64,000 nucleotides of DNA from Marinoscillum pacificum (lineage in GTDB: Bacteria; Bacteroidota; Bacteroidia; Cytophagales; Cyclobacteriaceae): assembly GCF_024714495.1 (NCBI RefSeq), contig NZ_JAMZMJ010000016.1:1-64000 (forward strand), in the 5' to 3' direction. Below the pieces are notes generated by a model that saw only the letters and a program-made list of their open reading frames with translations, ran no database searches and had not been told where the DNA came from. How positions within the stretch are numbered: the first letter of the stretch is position 1; the number at the start of each line of letters is the position of its first letter. Shown here piece by piece: positions 45,378 to 53,698 of the stretch. Made by a program: the position numbers and the translations under genes.

Positions 45378-46736
45378 TTAATCTTGTTGCTCTTCTTCTC
45401 TTTTCAACATACGATAAATTGTAGACTGTCCAATGTCTAAAAGTTGAGCTACTTTCTTGATGTCATTGTCATGATTTTTCAGATACATCTTTACGATGCG
45501 CAACTCATAGTCACGCATGGTCATTTGTTCGTCAAAGATGTCTGTCACTGGATCTGCTTGAGTGAAAGAGATGTCCTCGGCTGAAATTTCGTCGCCATCA
45601 GCCATGACTGCAGATAGTTCTACTATGGACTTAAGCTCACGAATGTTTCCAGGGAACTGATAAGCCATTAACTTCTTAAGCGCATCTTTACTGAAAGTTT
45701 TTTGTGCCATGCCATTGTCTTTGCAGAAGCCTTCTACAAAGTATTTAGCTAATATGATTATGTCTTTGTCTCTATCTCTCAGAGGAGGGAGCTCTACAGG
45801 AAGTCCGAATAAACGGTAGTACAAATCTTCTCTGAACTTGCCGTTTTTCATTTCTTCGAGCAAGTTTCTGTGTGTTGCAGCTATAATTCTACAGTCCACT
45901 TTCACAGATTCAGTACCGCCCACCCGTGTTATTTCTCGCTCCTGTAGTGCTCGAAGTAATTTTGCCTGTAGCTCAGGAGCCATTTCTCCAATTTCATCAA
46001 GAAACAATGTGCCTCCATGAGCCTGCTCGAATTTCCCGGCATGCCTGTTGGCAGCTCCTGTAAAAGCACCTTTTTCATGGCCGAACAGTTCACTTTCCGC
46101 AAGTTCTTTAGGAATAGCACTCATATTCACAGCTATGAAAGGTTTTTTAGCTCTGTCGGAGTTATAGTGAATTGATTTTGCCACCATTTCCTTACCAGTA
46201 CCTGTCTCTCCATTGACTATTACAGATATGTTGTTGGTAGTAGCCTTTTCCATCATCTGGAACACCTTTTTCATAGGGGCGCTCTGACCAATGATAGATG
46301 ATTGAAAATCATACTTGCGTTCTACCTCAGACTGTAAATTTTGGATTTGTGTCTTTAATGAAGAATTCTTCCGAATATGCTGAACTACATTCAGAAGCCG
46401 ATCTCTAATATCTTCTGTTTTGGTAATGTAATCGTAAGCTCCGGCCTTCAATAGCTTTACAGCCGTTTCTATTTCATTTTGCTCTGAGATAATTAATACT
46501 TCGATTCCCGGATCGTAGGACTTTATCTCTTTCAAAAGTTCTTCCCCGTTTCGGTCCGGTAGCTTGTAATCAAGGGTTACAATGTCTGGCTTGTTCTTGA
46601 GTTGCTTAAGAAAAGCTTCGCCCGAGTTAAAAACTTCTACCCGATAATCAGGGTTAAGAGTCAGGTTGTGGTGGAGAAGCTTTCTGTACCAGTCATCGTC
46701 TTCCACGACGTATATGGTGAATGGTTTGTCGCTCAT
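45378..46736 (-). CDS. NtrC-family sigma-54-dependent response regulator
   Basis: The 452-aa protein has a receiver domain (1-120, phosphorylation Asp56 in VTLDYKLPD, acidic pocket EDDD at 12-15), an AAA+ domain (about 148-385, Walker A GETGTGKE at 176-183, sigma-54 contact motif GAFTGA at 223-228, LFLDEIGEM as Walker B) and a Fis-type HTH (about 420-447, VAQLLDIGQSTIYRMLKR). It activates RpoN promoters when phosphorylated. The hybrid kinase gene 63 bp upstream is its evident partner, and the sigma-54 promoter downstream is its evident target. Confidence 0.95.
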   Translation of the reverse strand: MSDKPFTIYVVEDDDWYRKLLHHNLTLNPDYRVEVFNSGEAFLKQLKNKPDIVTLDYKLPDRNGEELLKEIKSYDPGIEVLIISEQNEIETAVKLLKAGAYDYITKTEDIRDRLLNVVQHIRKNSSLKTQIQNLQSEVERKYDFQSSIIGQSAPMKKVFQMMEKATTNNISVIVNGETGTGKEMVAKSIHYNSDRAKKPFIAVNMSAIPKELAESELFGHEKGAFTGAANRHAGKFEQAHGGTLFLDEIGEMAPELQAKLLRALQEREITRVGGTESVKVDCRIIAATHRNLLEEMKNGKFREDLYYRLFGLPVELPPLRDRDKDIIILAKYFVEGFCKDNGMAQKTFSKDALKKLMAYQFPGNIRELKSIVELSAVMADGDEISAEDISFTQADPVTDIFDEQMTMRDYELRIVKMYLKNHDNDIKKVAQLLDIGQSTIYRMLKREEEQQD

Positions 46737-46799
46737 ATAGTAGTTAGACTAAAAAATGTTATTGCTGATATAACACAAAAATTGGTAATGTGTTATGAT

Positions 46800-49325
46800 T
46801 TACTTCAAAGAGTGATCTTTTTCCAGGTATTGATTCAATGCTAGAATCACCTGATCAAGTTCGTTTTGCGCATCTTCCAGTAGCTTTTCAGAAGGAGATG
46901 AGCCTGAATCCGCCGTTTTCTCTATGTTCTTTAACAGCGGAACCAACTTCTCTGCTTTTAAGTGACGAGCTGGAGCTACAATTTTATGCGCACTGTTTGC
47001 TACCGTGTCCAAGTCGTGAGCTTCTAATGCCAATTCTATAATCGTCCATTCCTTATTGGCGCTTTCGATAAAGGTTTCTACCATGTCAGTTACAAAGGCA
47101 TCGTCACCCATTTTTTGAAGTGAAGAAAGGTCGATCTGAGTCATTGATGCTTTTTTTATAGGTTGAGTGATTTTTATAGATCTGTTGCCAGGAGCAGATT
47201 TGGAAATGAGGGTAAACAATTCCGCTTCATCAAACGGTTTTCTTAAAATGTGATCAAACCCACTAGATTGTGCCTTTTGCTTGTCTATTTGTGCTACTGT
47301 AGCCGTTAAAGCTATTAATGGCTGATCTACGTTAGGATTGTCTGTTTCTCTAACAGCTTTTGCTACTTCCCAGCCAGTCATTTCGGGCATTTTCAAATCT
47401 AAAAGGACTACATCATATTTATTCTTTTGGAGAAGTTCAAATGCTTCAGCTCCATTAACAGCAGTGTCATATTTAGCATGACACTTATCAAGAAGTGTAG
47501 CTAGCAATTTGATGTTAAACGGTTCATCGTCGGCAATCAGGAATTTCTTATCGCTGAAGTTGTCATCGTATTCAAAGACTTCTTTTTCTCTTGGTGGTTC
47601 TGCAGCGATTTCATATTCCAGATTAACTGTAACAGTTGTTCCTTCGCCTTCTTCACTCTCCAAGTTGATTTTACCTTGATGAAGTTGTACTAATTTTTTA
47701 GTGATGGCTAAGCCTAATCCTGTTCCTTTAGAGAAAGAACTCTGATCTGATTGTTCGAATTCCTGAAATAATCTGAATTGGCTTTCCTTTGGAATGCCTC
47801 TTCCCGTGTCTATTACCTGAATTTCGATCGCACTTTTCTCATCTAGATTAGTGGCAGTGACTTTTAGTTCTACGCTTCCAGATTCAGTGTACTTAATGCT
47901 GTTATTGAGTAAGTTGATCAGTATTTGCTTTAAACGATATGGATCGCCGGAAACATATTTAGGTAAGTCACTGTAGGTAGTGAATAAGTGTAGGCCTTTG
48001 GAGTCCGCAGGTTCTTTGAGAAGTTTGTAAGTATCGTCCAGCAATTCCTGCAGGTTGAATGATTTTTTCTCTAACTGGAGCTTGAGTGCTTGAAGCTTAG
48101 AGAAATCAAGAATATCATTCAGAAGTTTTAATAAATGATCTGAGGACTTTTTGATGATTTCTACCTGCTCCTGCTGATCTGAATTTAATTCTGATCTAAG
48201 CAAAAGTTTACTAAAACCTGAAATCGCATTCATAGGCGTTCGGATCTCATGACTCATATTGGCAAAGAATCTTTCCTTGGCTTTTGAGAGCGTTTCAGTG
48301 CTTTCTTTTGATCTTTTTAAGAGTTGCTGGTATTTTTTGTTCTTCTGTACATAGCTAAAAATAATAATGATAGTGGCTAGAAGGAGTAAGAATGTCAGGG
48401 AAGAGAAGATTAGAATCTGTTGATTCGTTTTAGAAGCCAGGTTTCTTGCTTCTAGAGAGTTGATCTTCATTTTTACCGTCTCACGAGACTCTAATCGACT
48501 AATCAAGTCCATGATGGTTTGCTGGATGTCATCGTGCTTATTTTGAAGCAAAAGCTCTCGTTGTTTTAATTGCTGAGATTTGGCTTGATTGCTTTGTTGG
48601 ATTTGAGTAATCGCTTCTCGAAGTTTATCCTGATAGGTAGAAGCTTGAGCTAAATAGATGCTATCTGTGTTGACTTCTTTATCCTGGATTATAGTAGTTG
48701 TTTTGGAAGATGGGGGAGCTGGTTTTCTCTTAAAGATTTTATTAAACAAACCACCTTCTTTTTCTTTCTGAGCGATTAACTCAGTTTGAGTGATTGTATC
48801 TTTTTGCTCTTTTAAACTGTCTGGGATTTTTATGTGAGATAGATCTTCTATGTGACTTTGTAGGGGATCAAGGTTGGTTTCTACCTCAGTCTGTGAAAGT
48901 TGAAGTATGTCCTCAAGCAGATCATTTTTACGAATGACCAGATTTCCTAAGGAGTCATTTAGTGCAATCAGTTCTTTGTCGTTTCGATTTCTCTTATTTA
49001 AAGAGTCAAGAGTTTTAAAGACTGCAATAACACTTTGGTCGTATTGCTGAAGGTAGTTGGTGTTTCCGGTTAGTTGATAAGATTCAATTTTATTCTCCAT
49101 GTCACTTATGGAGATCATAATTTCTTTGTAGAGGATAAGGTTGTCGTCTGGTCTGGAGTCTGTTTGGAGATCGGATACTATCTCGCTGAGGTTGCTATAA
49201 GTGATGTAACCAATTCCGGTAACGGAAATGGTTAGGAGGATTAATAAAAATCCTATGAAGTTGGCAATGTTTTTCCTTTTCAAGTATGAAATGATTAATT
49301 CCACAAAGGTAACGCGCAACTTCAT
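46800..49325 (-). CDS. Hybrid sensor histidine kinase with receiver and Hpt domains
   Basis: The 841-aa protein has a first membrane helix at about 20-42, a long coiled-coil periplasmic domain (CHASE3-like, about 45-305), a second helix at about 306-328, HisKA (His359 in NMSHEIRTPMNAI), HATPase (LINLLNNSIKYTESG, DTGRGIP, GTGLGLAITKKL), a receiver domain (about 600-715, VVLLDLKMPEMTGWE) and a C-terminal Hpt domain (about 740-830, NSAHKIVAPARHL with the phospho-His). This is a four-step phosphorelay whose last acceptor is probably the NtrC-type regulator encoded next. Confidence 0.93.
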   Translation of the reverse strand: MKLRVTFVELIISYLKRKNIANFIGFLLILLTISVTGIGYITYSNLSEIVSDLQTDSRPDDNLILYKEIMISISDMENKIESYQLTGNTNYLQQYDQSVIAVFKTLDSLNKRNRNDKELIALNDSLGNLVIRKNDLLEDILQLSQTEVETNLDPLQSHIEDLSHIKIPDSLKEQKDTITQTELIAQKEKEGGLFNKIFKRKPAPPSSKTTTIIQDKEVNTDSIYLAQASTYQDKLREAITQIQQSNQAKSQQLKQRELLLQNKHDDIQQTIMDLISRLESRETVKMKINSLEARNLASKTNQQILIFSSLTFLLLLATIIIIFSYVQKNKKYQQLLKRSKESTETLSKAKERFFANMSHEIRTPMNAISGFSKLLLRSELNSDQQEQVEIIKKSSDHLLKLLNDILDFSKLQALKLQLEKKSFNLQELLDDTYKLLKEPADSKGLHLFTTYSDLPKYVSGDPYRLKQILINLLNNSIKYTESGSVELKVTATNLDEKSAIEIQVIDTGRGIPKESQFRLFQEFEQSDQSSFSKGTGLGLAITKKLVQLHQGKINLESEEGEGTTVTVNLEYEIAAEPPREKEVFEYDDNFSDKKFLIADDEPFNIKLLATLLDKCHAKYDTAVNGAEAFELLQKNKYDVVLLDLKMPEMTGWEVAKAVRETDNPNVDQPLIALTATVAQIDKQKAQSSGFDHILRKPFDEAELFTLISKSAPGNRSIKITQPIKKASMTQIDLSSLQKMGDDAFVTDMVETFIESANKEWTIIELALEAHDLDTVANSAHKIVAPARHLKAEKLVPLLKNIEKTADSGSSPSEKLLEDAQNELDQVILALNQYLEKDHSLK

Positions 49326-49345
49326 AGGTTGTTTTAAAATGTGTT

Positions 49346-49870
49346 TCAGCTTAGTTGCTTATTCGTTTCGTTCAAATCGTCAATTAGGTCACTGACTTTA
49401 TCTGCTAATTCACGAATTCGTTCGTTGTGTCCTTCTTTTTTATAATCAACAGCTTTTTTCTGAAGATCAATCAGTTCTGATTTTAAATACTGTAAATAAA
49501 CCTGATCAAAGTTGTCAGCTGAAATGGATTCTAACTTATGAAGAATCTGATCGCTTGGTTCGCTAAGTGCAGATGCTAGCTTGATTCGGTGAATAGTTGC
49601 TTCCACCTGATAAGTCAGTTGTAAATCAGCCATTTCTTCTTCAATATCTTCGGCGAGTAGATAAGTTTCTCTTAATGTGGCACTCTTTTGTGCTAGTTCG
49701 GATAGATCCTCGATCAATAGAATTTGATCATGTGTTTCTGTAAGAAAAACAGCATTTTCTTTTTGCCAACCATCAAAACGCTGTTCGTTAGTATTCATAG
49801 CGTTGTAGTAGCTATTGGATTGACATGACGCTAGTATTAAGGGGATTATGATAAGTGCTAATTTTTTCAT
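49346..49870 (-). CDS. Helical lipoprotein
   Basis: The 174-aa protein has a lipoprotein signal (LILASC, Cys16) and is otherwise fully helical and charged (LSELAQKSATLRETYLLAEDI; IRELADKVSDLIDDLNETN), probably a helical bundle. It ends 20 bp before the hybrid kinase gene, so it may be co-transcribed and act as an accessory sensor of the kinase in the periplasm; this is inference. Confidence 0.75.
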   Translation of the reverse strand: MKKLALIIIPLILASCQSNSYYNAMNTNEQRFDGWQKENAVFLTETHDQILLIEDLSELAQKSATLRETYLLAEDIEEEMADLQLTYQVEATIHRIKLASALSEPSDQILHKLESISADNFDQVYLQYLKSELIDLQKKAVDYKKEGHNERIRELADKVSDLIDDLNETNKQLS

Positions 49871-49939
49871 GACTTTGGAGATTTAGATTGGAAAAATGTG
49901 GGGCATTAGCCCCACAATAATTTTTGAAGTTTATGAGCA

Positions 49940-50842
49940 TTATTCAAAGCTTACATTCAAAAGCAAATTCACGTTGGTGTTTGCTTCAAGCTCTAGGATG
50001 CTCAATATGTGGCCATTGAGAAGTACTTCAGCTTCTGTAGCAGCTCTGAAATTATAAGTGTTATTCGTTTCATCAGATTCGTATGCTACTGCGATTAAAT
50101 CATATTCGCCAGGCTCCATAAATGCTAGTGTAAAAGAACCATTTGATACTACAGCGCTGTTCACAGAGTTTTCAAATCTTGATTCTCCTGAAGCGGGTTC
50201 AGCCTCTTCAGAACTATCATAGGTGCCTTTAGCATATGCATATACAATCACTCTATCCTCTGCTGTGGAAGAAAGGGTGCCTGTTATCGTTGCGGTACCT
50301 TCTTCATTGATTAATCTAGCGGTAGGTCTTAACTTATAAGTTCCTTCACCGGTTAAAACAAAAGCTTTTCTTAAGTCCACGTCAATAACTAGATCAGTTC
50401 TGTTATTGGCAGATATTTGATAATCACCTTTGATTTTATAACCTGAAGAAGTTCCACTTGGGATGTTTAATGGTTCAGTAGATCCATCATCAAAGGATAC
50501 ATAAGAATTGCCGTCAGTTATAAGGCGAATTTCAGAATAGAGTCCTGCATCGATTTCACCTTCACCTAGCTCATAAGTTGATCCATTCTGGTAATCCATG
50601 AGATTAAATATTCGAGGTTCATCAAAAACAGTAAGTGTTTTAGTTTCACTCTTGCCGATCGCTTGAACTTCAGCTACAGAAAGATAAACACCACTAATGT
50701 TTTCCGCATCAACAGCAGCATCGGTTACTTTAACGCCTGCAGTGCCTTTACCAGATACCTCTGATTCAGAGTCGCATGAATAGATAAGTGCAGATAGCGT
50801 AATTAAAGCTAGTAATGTGGATAGAATATTTCGTGTCTTCAT
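49940..50842 (-). CDS. DUF4382 lipoprotein
   Basis: The 300-aa protein has a lipoprotein signal (LIYSC, Cys near 23), a DUF4382 domain (about 33-175, GTAGVKVTDAAVDAENISGVYLSVAEVQ in sequence, then LRKAFVLTGEGTYKLRPTARLI) and a C-terminal carboxypeptidase-regulatory-like beta-sandwich (about 180-300, GSFTLAFMEPGEYDLIAVAY). DUF4382 proteins are envelope proteins of unknown function. It lies upstream of the helical lipoprotein gene on the same strand. Confidence 0.85.
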   Translation of the reverse strand: MKTRNILSTLLALITLSALIYSCDSESEVSGKGTAGVKVTDAAVDAENISGVYLSVAEVQAIGKSETKTLTVFDEPRIFNLMDYQNGSTYELGEGEIDAGLYSEIRLITDGNSYVSFDDGSTEPLNIPSGTSSGYKIKGDYQISANNRTDLVIDVDLRKAFVLTGEGTYKLRPTARLINEEGTATITGTLSSTAEDRVIVYAYAKGTYDSSEEAEPASGESRFENSVNSAVVSNGSFTLAFMEPGEYDLIAVAYESDETNNTYNFRAATEAEVLLNGHILSILELEANTNVNLLLNVSFE

Positions 50843-51000
50843 AATTACGATTTATTTGATTCGAAATATGATATGCCAATAGTATTCCAAATCAAGAAAA
50901 ACACGCTTTTTGAGGGTTTAAGCATAATTTGTCGTAGCTTTTTGCTTCATTTTGGAGAATCTCTTCTCAATTTGAAAAACCGTTATTGTTAGATTTGGAC

Positions 51001-52431
51001 ATGAGTCTGAAAAGAATTCTTCATCAATCTTCCGTAGTATTAGGTCCACTTTGTTTTGCATTGTTGTTGCTGCTTAGGCCATTTCCTGAGCTCAATGATC
51101 AGGCGTTTATGGTGTTGGCTGTGACTTGCTGGGTGGCTATTTGGTGGGTGACAGAAGCTATTCCTATTCCAGCTACTTCGTTCTTGCCAATTGTCTTGTT
51201 TCCGATTACCGGCGCTCTTAGCATTGGGGAAACCACAGCAGCCTATGGTCATAAAATGGTATTCCTCTATATAGGTGGATTTATGCTGGCAGTAGCTATT
51301 GAAGAATGGGATTTGCATAAGCGAATTGCTTTGAACCTAATTAAAACGATAGGAGTAAGTCAGCGAGGAATTGTTTTGGGTTTTATGCTGGCTACAGCCT
51401 TCTTGAGTATGTGGATTAGCAATACCGCTACAAGTGTGATGATGCTGCCAATAGGTATGGCTATCGTTATGCAGTTGCAATCATCGAAATCAGGAATGGC
51501 AGATGGTTTTGGAAAAGCACTAATGCTTGGCGTAGCTTACTCAGCTTCTATTGGAGGGATTTCTACCTTGATTGGTACTCCACCAAATTTGGTGATGTCC
51601 GGAGTAGTGGAGCAATATTATGGAACTGAACTGATATTCTCAGAATGGTTTTTTATGGTATTTCCGATCTCTGTTACACTCTTGATCATTACCTGGCTTT
51701 ACTTGACACGCATTGCGTTTAAGGTTTCTTCTGTAAGAGAAACGAATCAGAGTGAAATCAATCAGCAGTTGAAAGACCTAGGACCAATCAGCCTCGAAGA
51801 AAAGCGTATATTAGTTGTGTTTTGTGTTACTGCATTCTTGTGGATCACTCGTTCATTCATCTTTTCAAAACTCATTCCAGGAATGGATGATACGACAATA
51901 GCAATTATGGCTGGAGTCTCATTGTTTTTAATCAATGCGAGACGTCAGCCAAAAATTATGGATTGGGAAAGTGCTGTACAGATTCCCTGGGGAATCGTTT
52001 TGCTTTTTGGTGGTGGACTGGCAATAGCTGAAGGATTTAAGTCAACAGGGCTGGCAACCTGGCTGGGCTCATACCTGTCCATTTTGGAAGGTAGTAATGT
52101 GGCGGTCATTTTAATGGGGGTCGTCGGCAGTGTTAACTTTCTAACCGAGATCACTTCCAACGTCGCAACCACCTCGATGATTTTGCCTGTAATCGCTCCG
52201 CTTTCTGAAGCGATAGGGGTTAATCCACTTTTATTAATGACAGGAGCAACATTGGCGGCTTCTTGCGCATTCATGCTTCCAGTTGCTACACCACCAAATG
52301 CAGTAGTCTTTGGTTCAGGTTATCTGAAAATAAGTGACATGATCAAGACTGGAATAGTGCTGAATATTATTTCGATTCTCCTTATTAGCGTATACCTCTA
52401 CTTTGTGCTGCCACTTTTTTGGGGCTCGTGA
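51001..52431 (+). CDS. DASS/SLC13-family sodium:anion symporter
   Basis: The 476-aa protein has about 12 membrane helices and both substrate-site SNT motifs (MWISNTATSVMMLPIG near 138 and LTEITSNVATTSMILPVIAP near 384), plus GGISTLIGTPPNLV near 190 and MLPVATPPNAVVFGSGYL near 425. It imports dicarboxylates, sulfate or similar anions with sodium. ATG 51001 is preferred over a TTG five codons upstream. The substrate cannot be told from sequence. Confidence 0.9.
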   Translation: MSLKRILHQSSVVLGPLCFALLLLLRPFPELNDQAFMVLAVTCWVAIWWVTEAIPIPATSFLPIVLFPITGALSIGETTAAYGHKMVFLYIGGFMLAVAIEEWDLHKRIALNLIKTIGVSQRGIVLGFMLATAFLSMWISNTATSVMMLPIGMAIVMQLQSSKSGMADGFGKALMLGVAYSASIGGISTLIGTPPNLVMSGVVEQYYGTELIFSEWFFMVFPISVTLLIITWLYLTRIAFKVSSVRETNQSEINQQLKDLGPISLEEKRILVVFCVTAFLWITRSFIFSKLIPGMDDTTIAIMAGVSLFLINARRQPKIMDWESAVQIPWGIVLLFGGGLAIAEGFKSTGLATWLGSYLSILEGSNVAVILMGVVGSVNFLTEITSNVATTSMILPVIAPLSEAIGVNPLLLMTGATLAASCAFMLPVATPPNAVVFGSGYLKISDMIKTGIVLNIISILLISVYLYFVLPLFWGS

Positions 52432-52873
52432 TATTGTAGGAAATACTCGTTTGCATAGACGGGAGTAACAGCAATCACTGATTCGAAGATTGTTTGTGGC
52501 CTTCTGGATGTAAATAGTGATCATAGTAAAGGTAAAAGTTGAAATTATAATATCAATTGAGTACAGAGAGGAGGATTTGTGCTGATAGAGGGCATTTGGA
52601 GCTAGTGTTGAGAAACATTATGGATACTGCATTTAAATGCAGTAAACCTGGAGGTACAATAGAGATATTTGATTTGTCGCTGAATGTAACTGCTCTAAAA
52701 TCTTGGAATCATCTGATTTCTCATCAGAATTATCATATTGTAGGTCATTCAGGGGGCTGTTTTTTCGAATTTACTCTCGATAATTCCCAATCATTCCTAA
52801 TAATTCCCACTGGCTTATGATTAATTTTTTGATTTATGTGATTAAACAATATTTGTATTGTCCAAACACATAA
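52432..52873. other. Region between the transporter and the kinase array, mostly decayed
   Basis: Apart from the histidine-kinase remnant at 52557-52820 no gene is seen. ACAAT and ATTGT form an inverted repeat with a 6-nt spacer (52846-52861) just before the 66-aa gene and may be a promoter-proximal operator. Confidence 0.5.
52557..52820 (+). pseudogene. Remnant of a histidine-kinase ATPase domain
   Basis: The open stretch (TTG start only) encodes ADRGHLELVLRNIMDTAFKC-SKPGGTIEI, a clear match to the N-box strand-helix of HATPase domains (compare LRNLVNNALKFTPDGG in the kinases downstream). The following 45 codons lack the G1 and G2 boxes, but the end (SGGCFFEFTLDN) resembles the last strand of such a domain. 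It looks like an internally deleted copy rather than a working gene. Confidence 0.6.
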
Positions 52874-53074
52874 ATGCATATGATTATGACAGCTACCAAC
52901 CAGACCGCACTTAGTGATTCATTTGAAGGATTTGATGCAGAAGAGCTTGCAATGCTTGAGTCAACACTTTCAAAAATTAAGGGACATGTTGATAAGAATA
53001 TCGAGGGTTCATCAGATCCACAGCAAATCTCGAAGCTTTTGAGCATTAGATGGTACATCAACCAAAAATTTTAA
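52874..53074 (+). CDS. Small hypothetical protein (66 aa)
   Basis: The acidic helical product (SFEGFDAEELAMLESTLSKI then a helix with KLLSIRWYINQKF) has no signal peptide or membrane helix. It has three in-frame ATGs close together (52874, 52880, 52886), its own terminator 40 bp downstream and a dyad upstream, which support a real transcription unit. No family is recognised. Confidence 0.55.
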   Translation: MHMIMTATNQTALSDSFEGFDAEELAMLESTLSKIKGHVDKNIEGSSDPQQISKLLSIRWYINQKF

Positions 53075-53113
53075 GACAAAAGACATTAAAGATAATATTA
53101 GCAACCAATGTAA

Positions 53114-53146
53114 AAAGGCCTGTCGATTTTCGGTAGGTCTTTTTTT
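53114..53146 (+). terminator. Terminator after the 66-aa gene
   Basis: AAAGGCCTGTCG pairs with CGGTAGGTCTTT (three wobbles) around a 5-nt loop and runs into seven T. Confidence 0.8.
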
Positions 53147-53262
53147 GTGCTTAACCGAATGTAATAGGTAATTCACCGAAAGCCGTTTGTTGGGATTATA
53201 TCAATTGATATATATTGTGCGGGATAACTAATTGTTCAACCGCCAAAAACCTAAAAACAACT

Positions 53263-53637
53263 ATGGCTAAAAAAGTAGTAATAAACTTGAGGTACTCCCA
53301 AAATAAACTTTGGTGGAGTGCAGATGATAAAACCAATTGGGGAATTGTAGGTCCTCAATCACCATACACTGTAGTGAACAGTGGATCTGATATCGACTGG
53401 ATAGGTGATAAAACAATTGATGAAGTTACCATTACACCAAAAACAGGTGACTTGTTTGAGTCTATATCTGGGGGTAAAAAAGATAAGAAAGGTAAAGTGA
53501 AGAAAAGCTGTAAGACTGGAGATACCTGTAAATATGATATTACTGTGGTATTGGCTGGGTCTAAGAAAACTATTACAGTGGATCCAGATATGGACATTTG
53601 TGATGAAGAGGATTCAAACAATTGTGCTCAGCCTTAA
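53263..53637 (+). CDS. Small beta-rich protein preceding kinase 1 (unrecognised family)
   Basis: The 124-aa protein starts at ATG 53263; an upstream TTG (53215) would add a sequence unlike that of its paralogue. It shares a layout with the gene at 55631: both open MAxxxVVNLxYxxxKLWxSxDDxxxW, have a middle DIDWIG/ELMIWMAG strand, and close with KYDITVVL...VDPDMDI against KYTIRFV...VDPKISI. A Lys/Gly-rich segment (ISGGKKDKKGKVKK) and four Cys distinguish it. There is no signal peptide. I do not recognise the family. It lies 61 bp before a TPR histidine kinase, with a terminator between. Confidence 0.75.
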   Translation: MAKKVVINLRYSQNKLWWSADDKTNWGIVGPQSPYTVVNSGSDIDWIGDKTIDEVTITPKTGDLFESISGGKKDKKGKVKKSCKTGDTCKYDITVVLAGSKKTITVDPDMDICDEEDSNNCAQP

Positions 53638-53670
53638 AGAATAGGTTTGACGAGTAAACCTTTATAAATT

Positions 53671-53697
53671 AGCGATTCAACGGTGAATCGCTTTTTT
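53671..53697 (+). terminator. Terminator abutting the start codon of kinase 1
   Basis: AGCGATTCA and TGAATCGCT form a perfect 9-bp stem with a 4-nt loop and a T7 run that ends one base before the ATG at 53699. It would end transcription of the small gene or, if read through, place the kinase start codon directly behind the hairpin. Confidence 0.85.
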
Positions 53698-53698
53698 T

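Noticed and set aside
50860-50885. Possible sigma-54 promoter for the DUF4382 gene (TTGGCAT on the minus strand)
   Set aside because: The -24 half is acceptable, but the essential GC of the -12 half is missing.
51945-52274. 109-codon minus-strand frame within the anion symporter gene
   Set aside because: It is the antisense shadow of membrane helices; no independent support.
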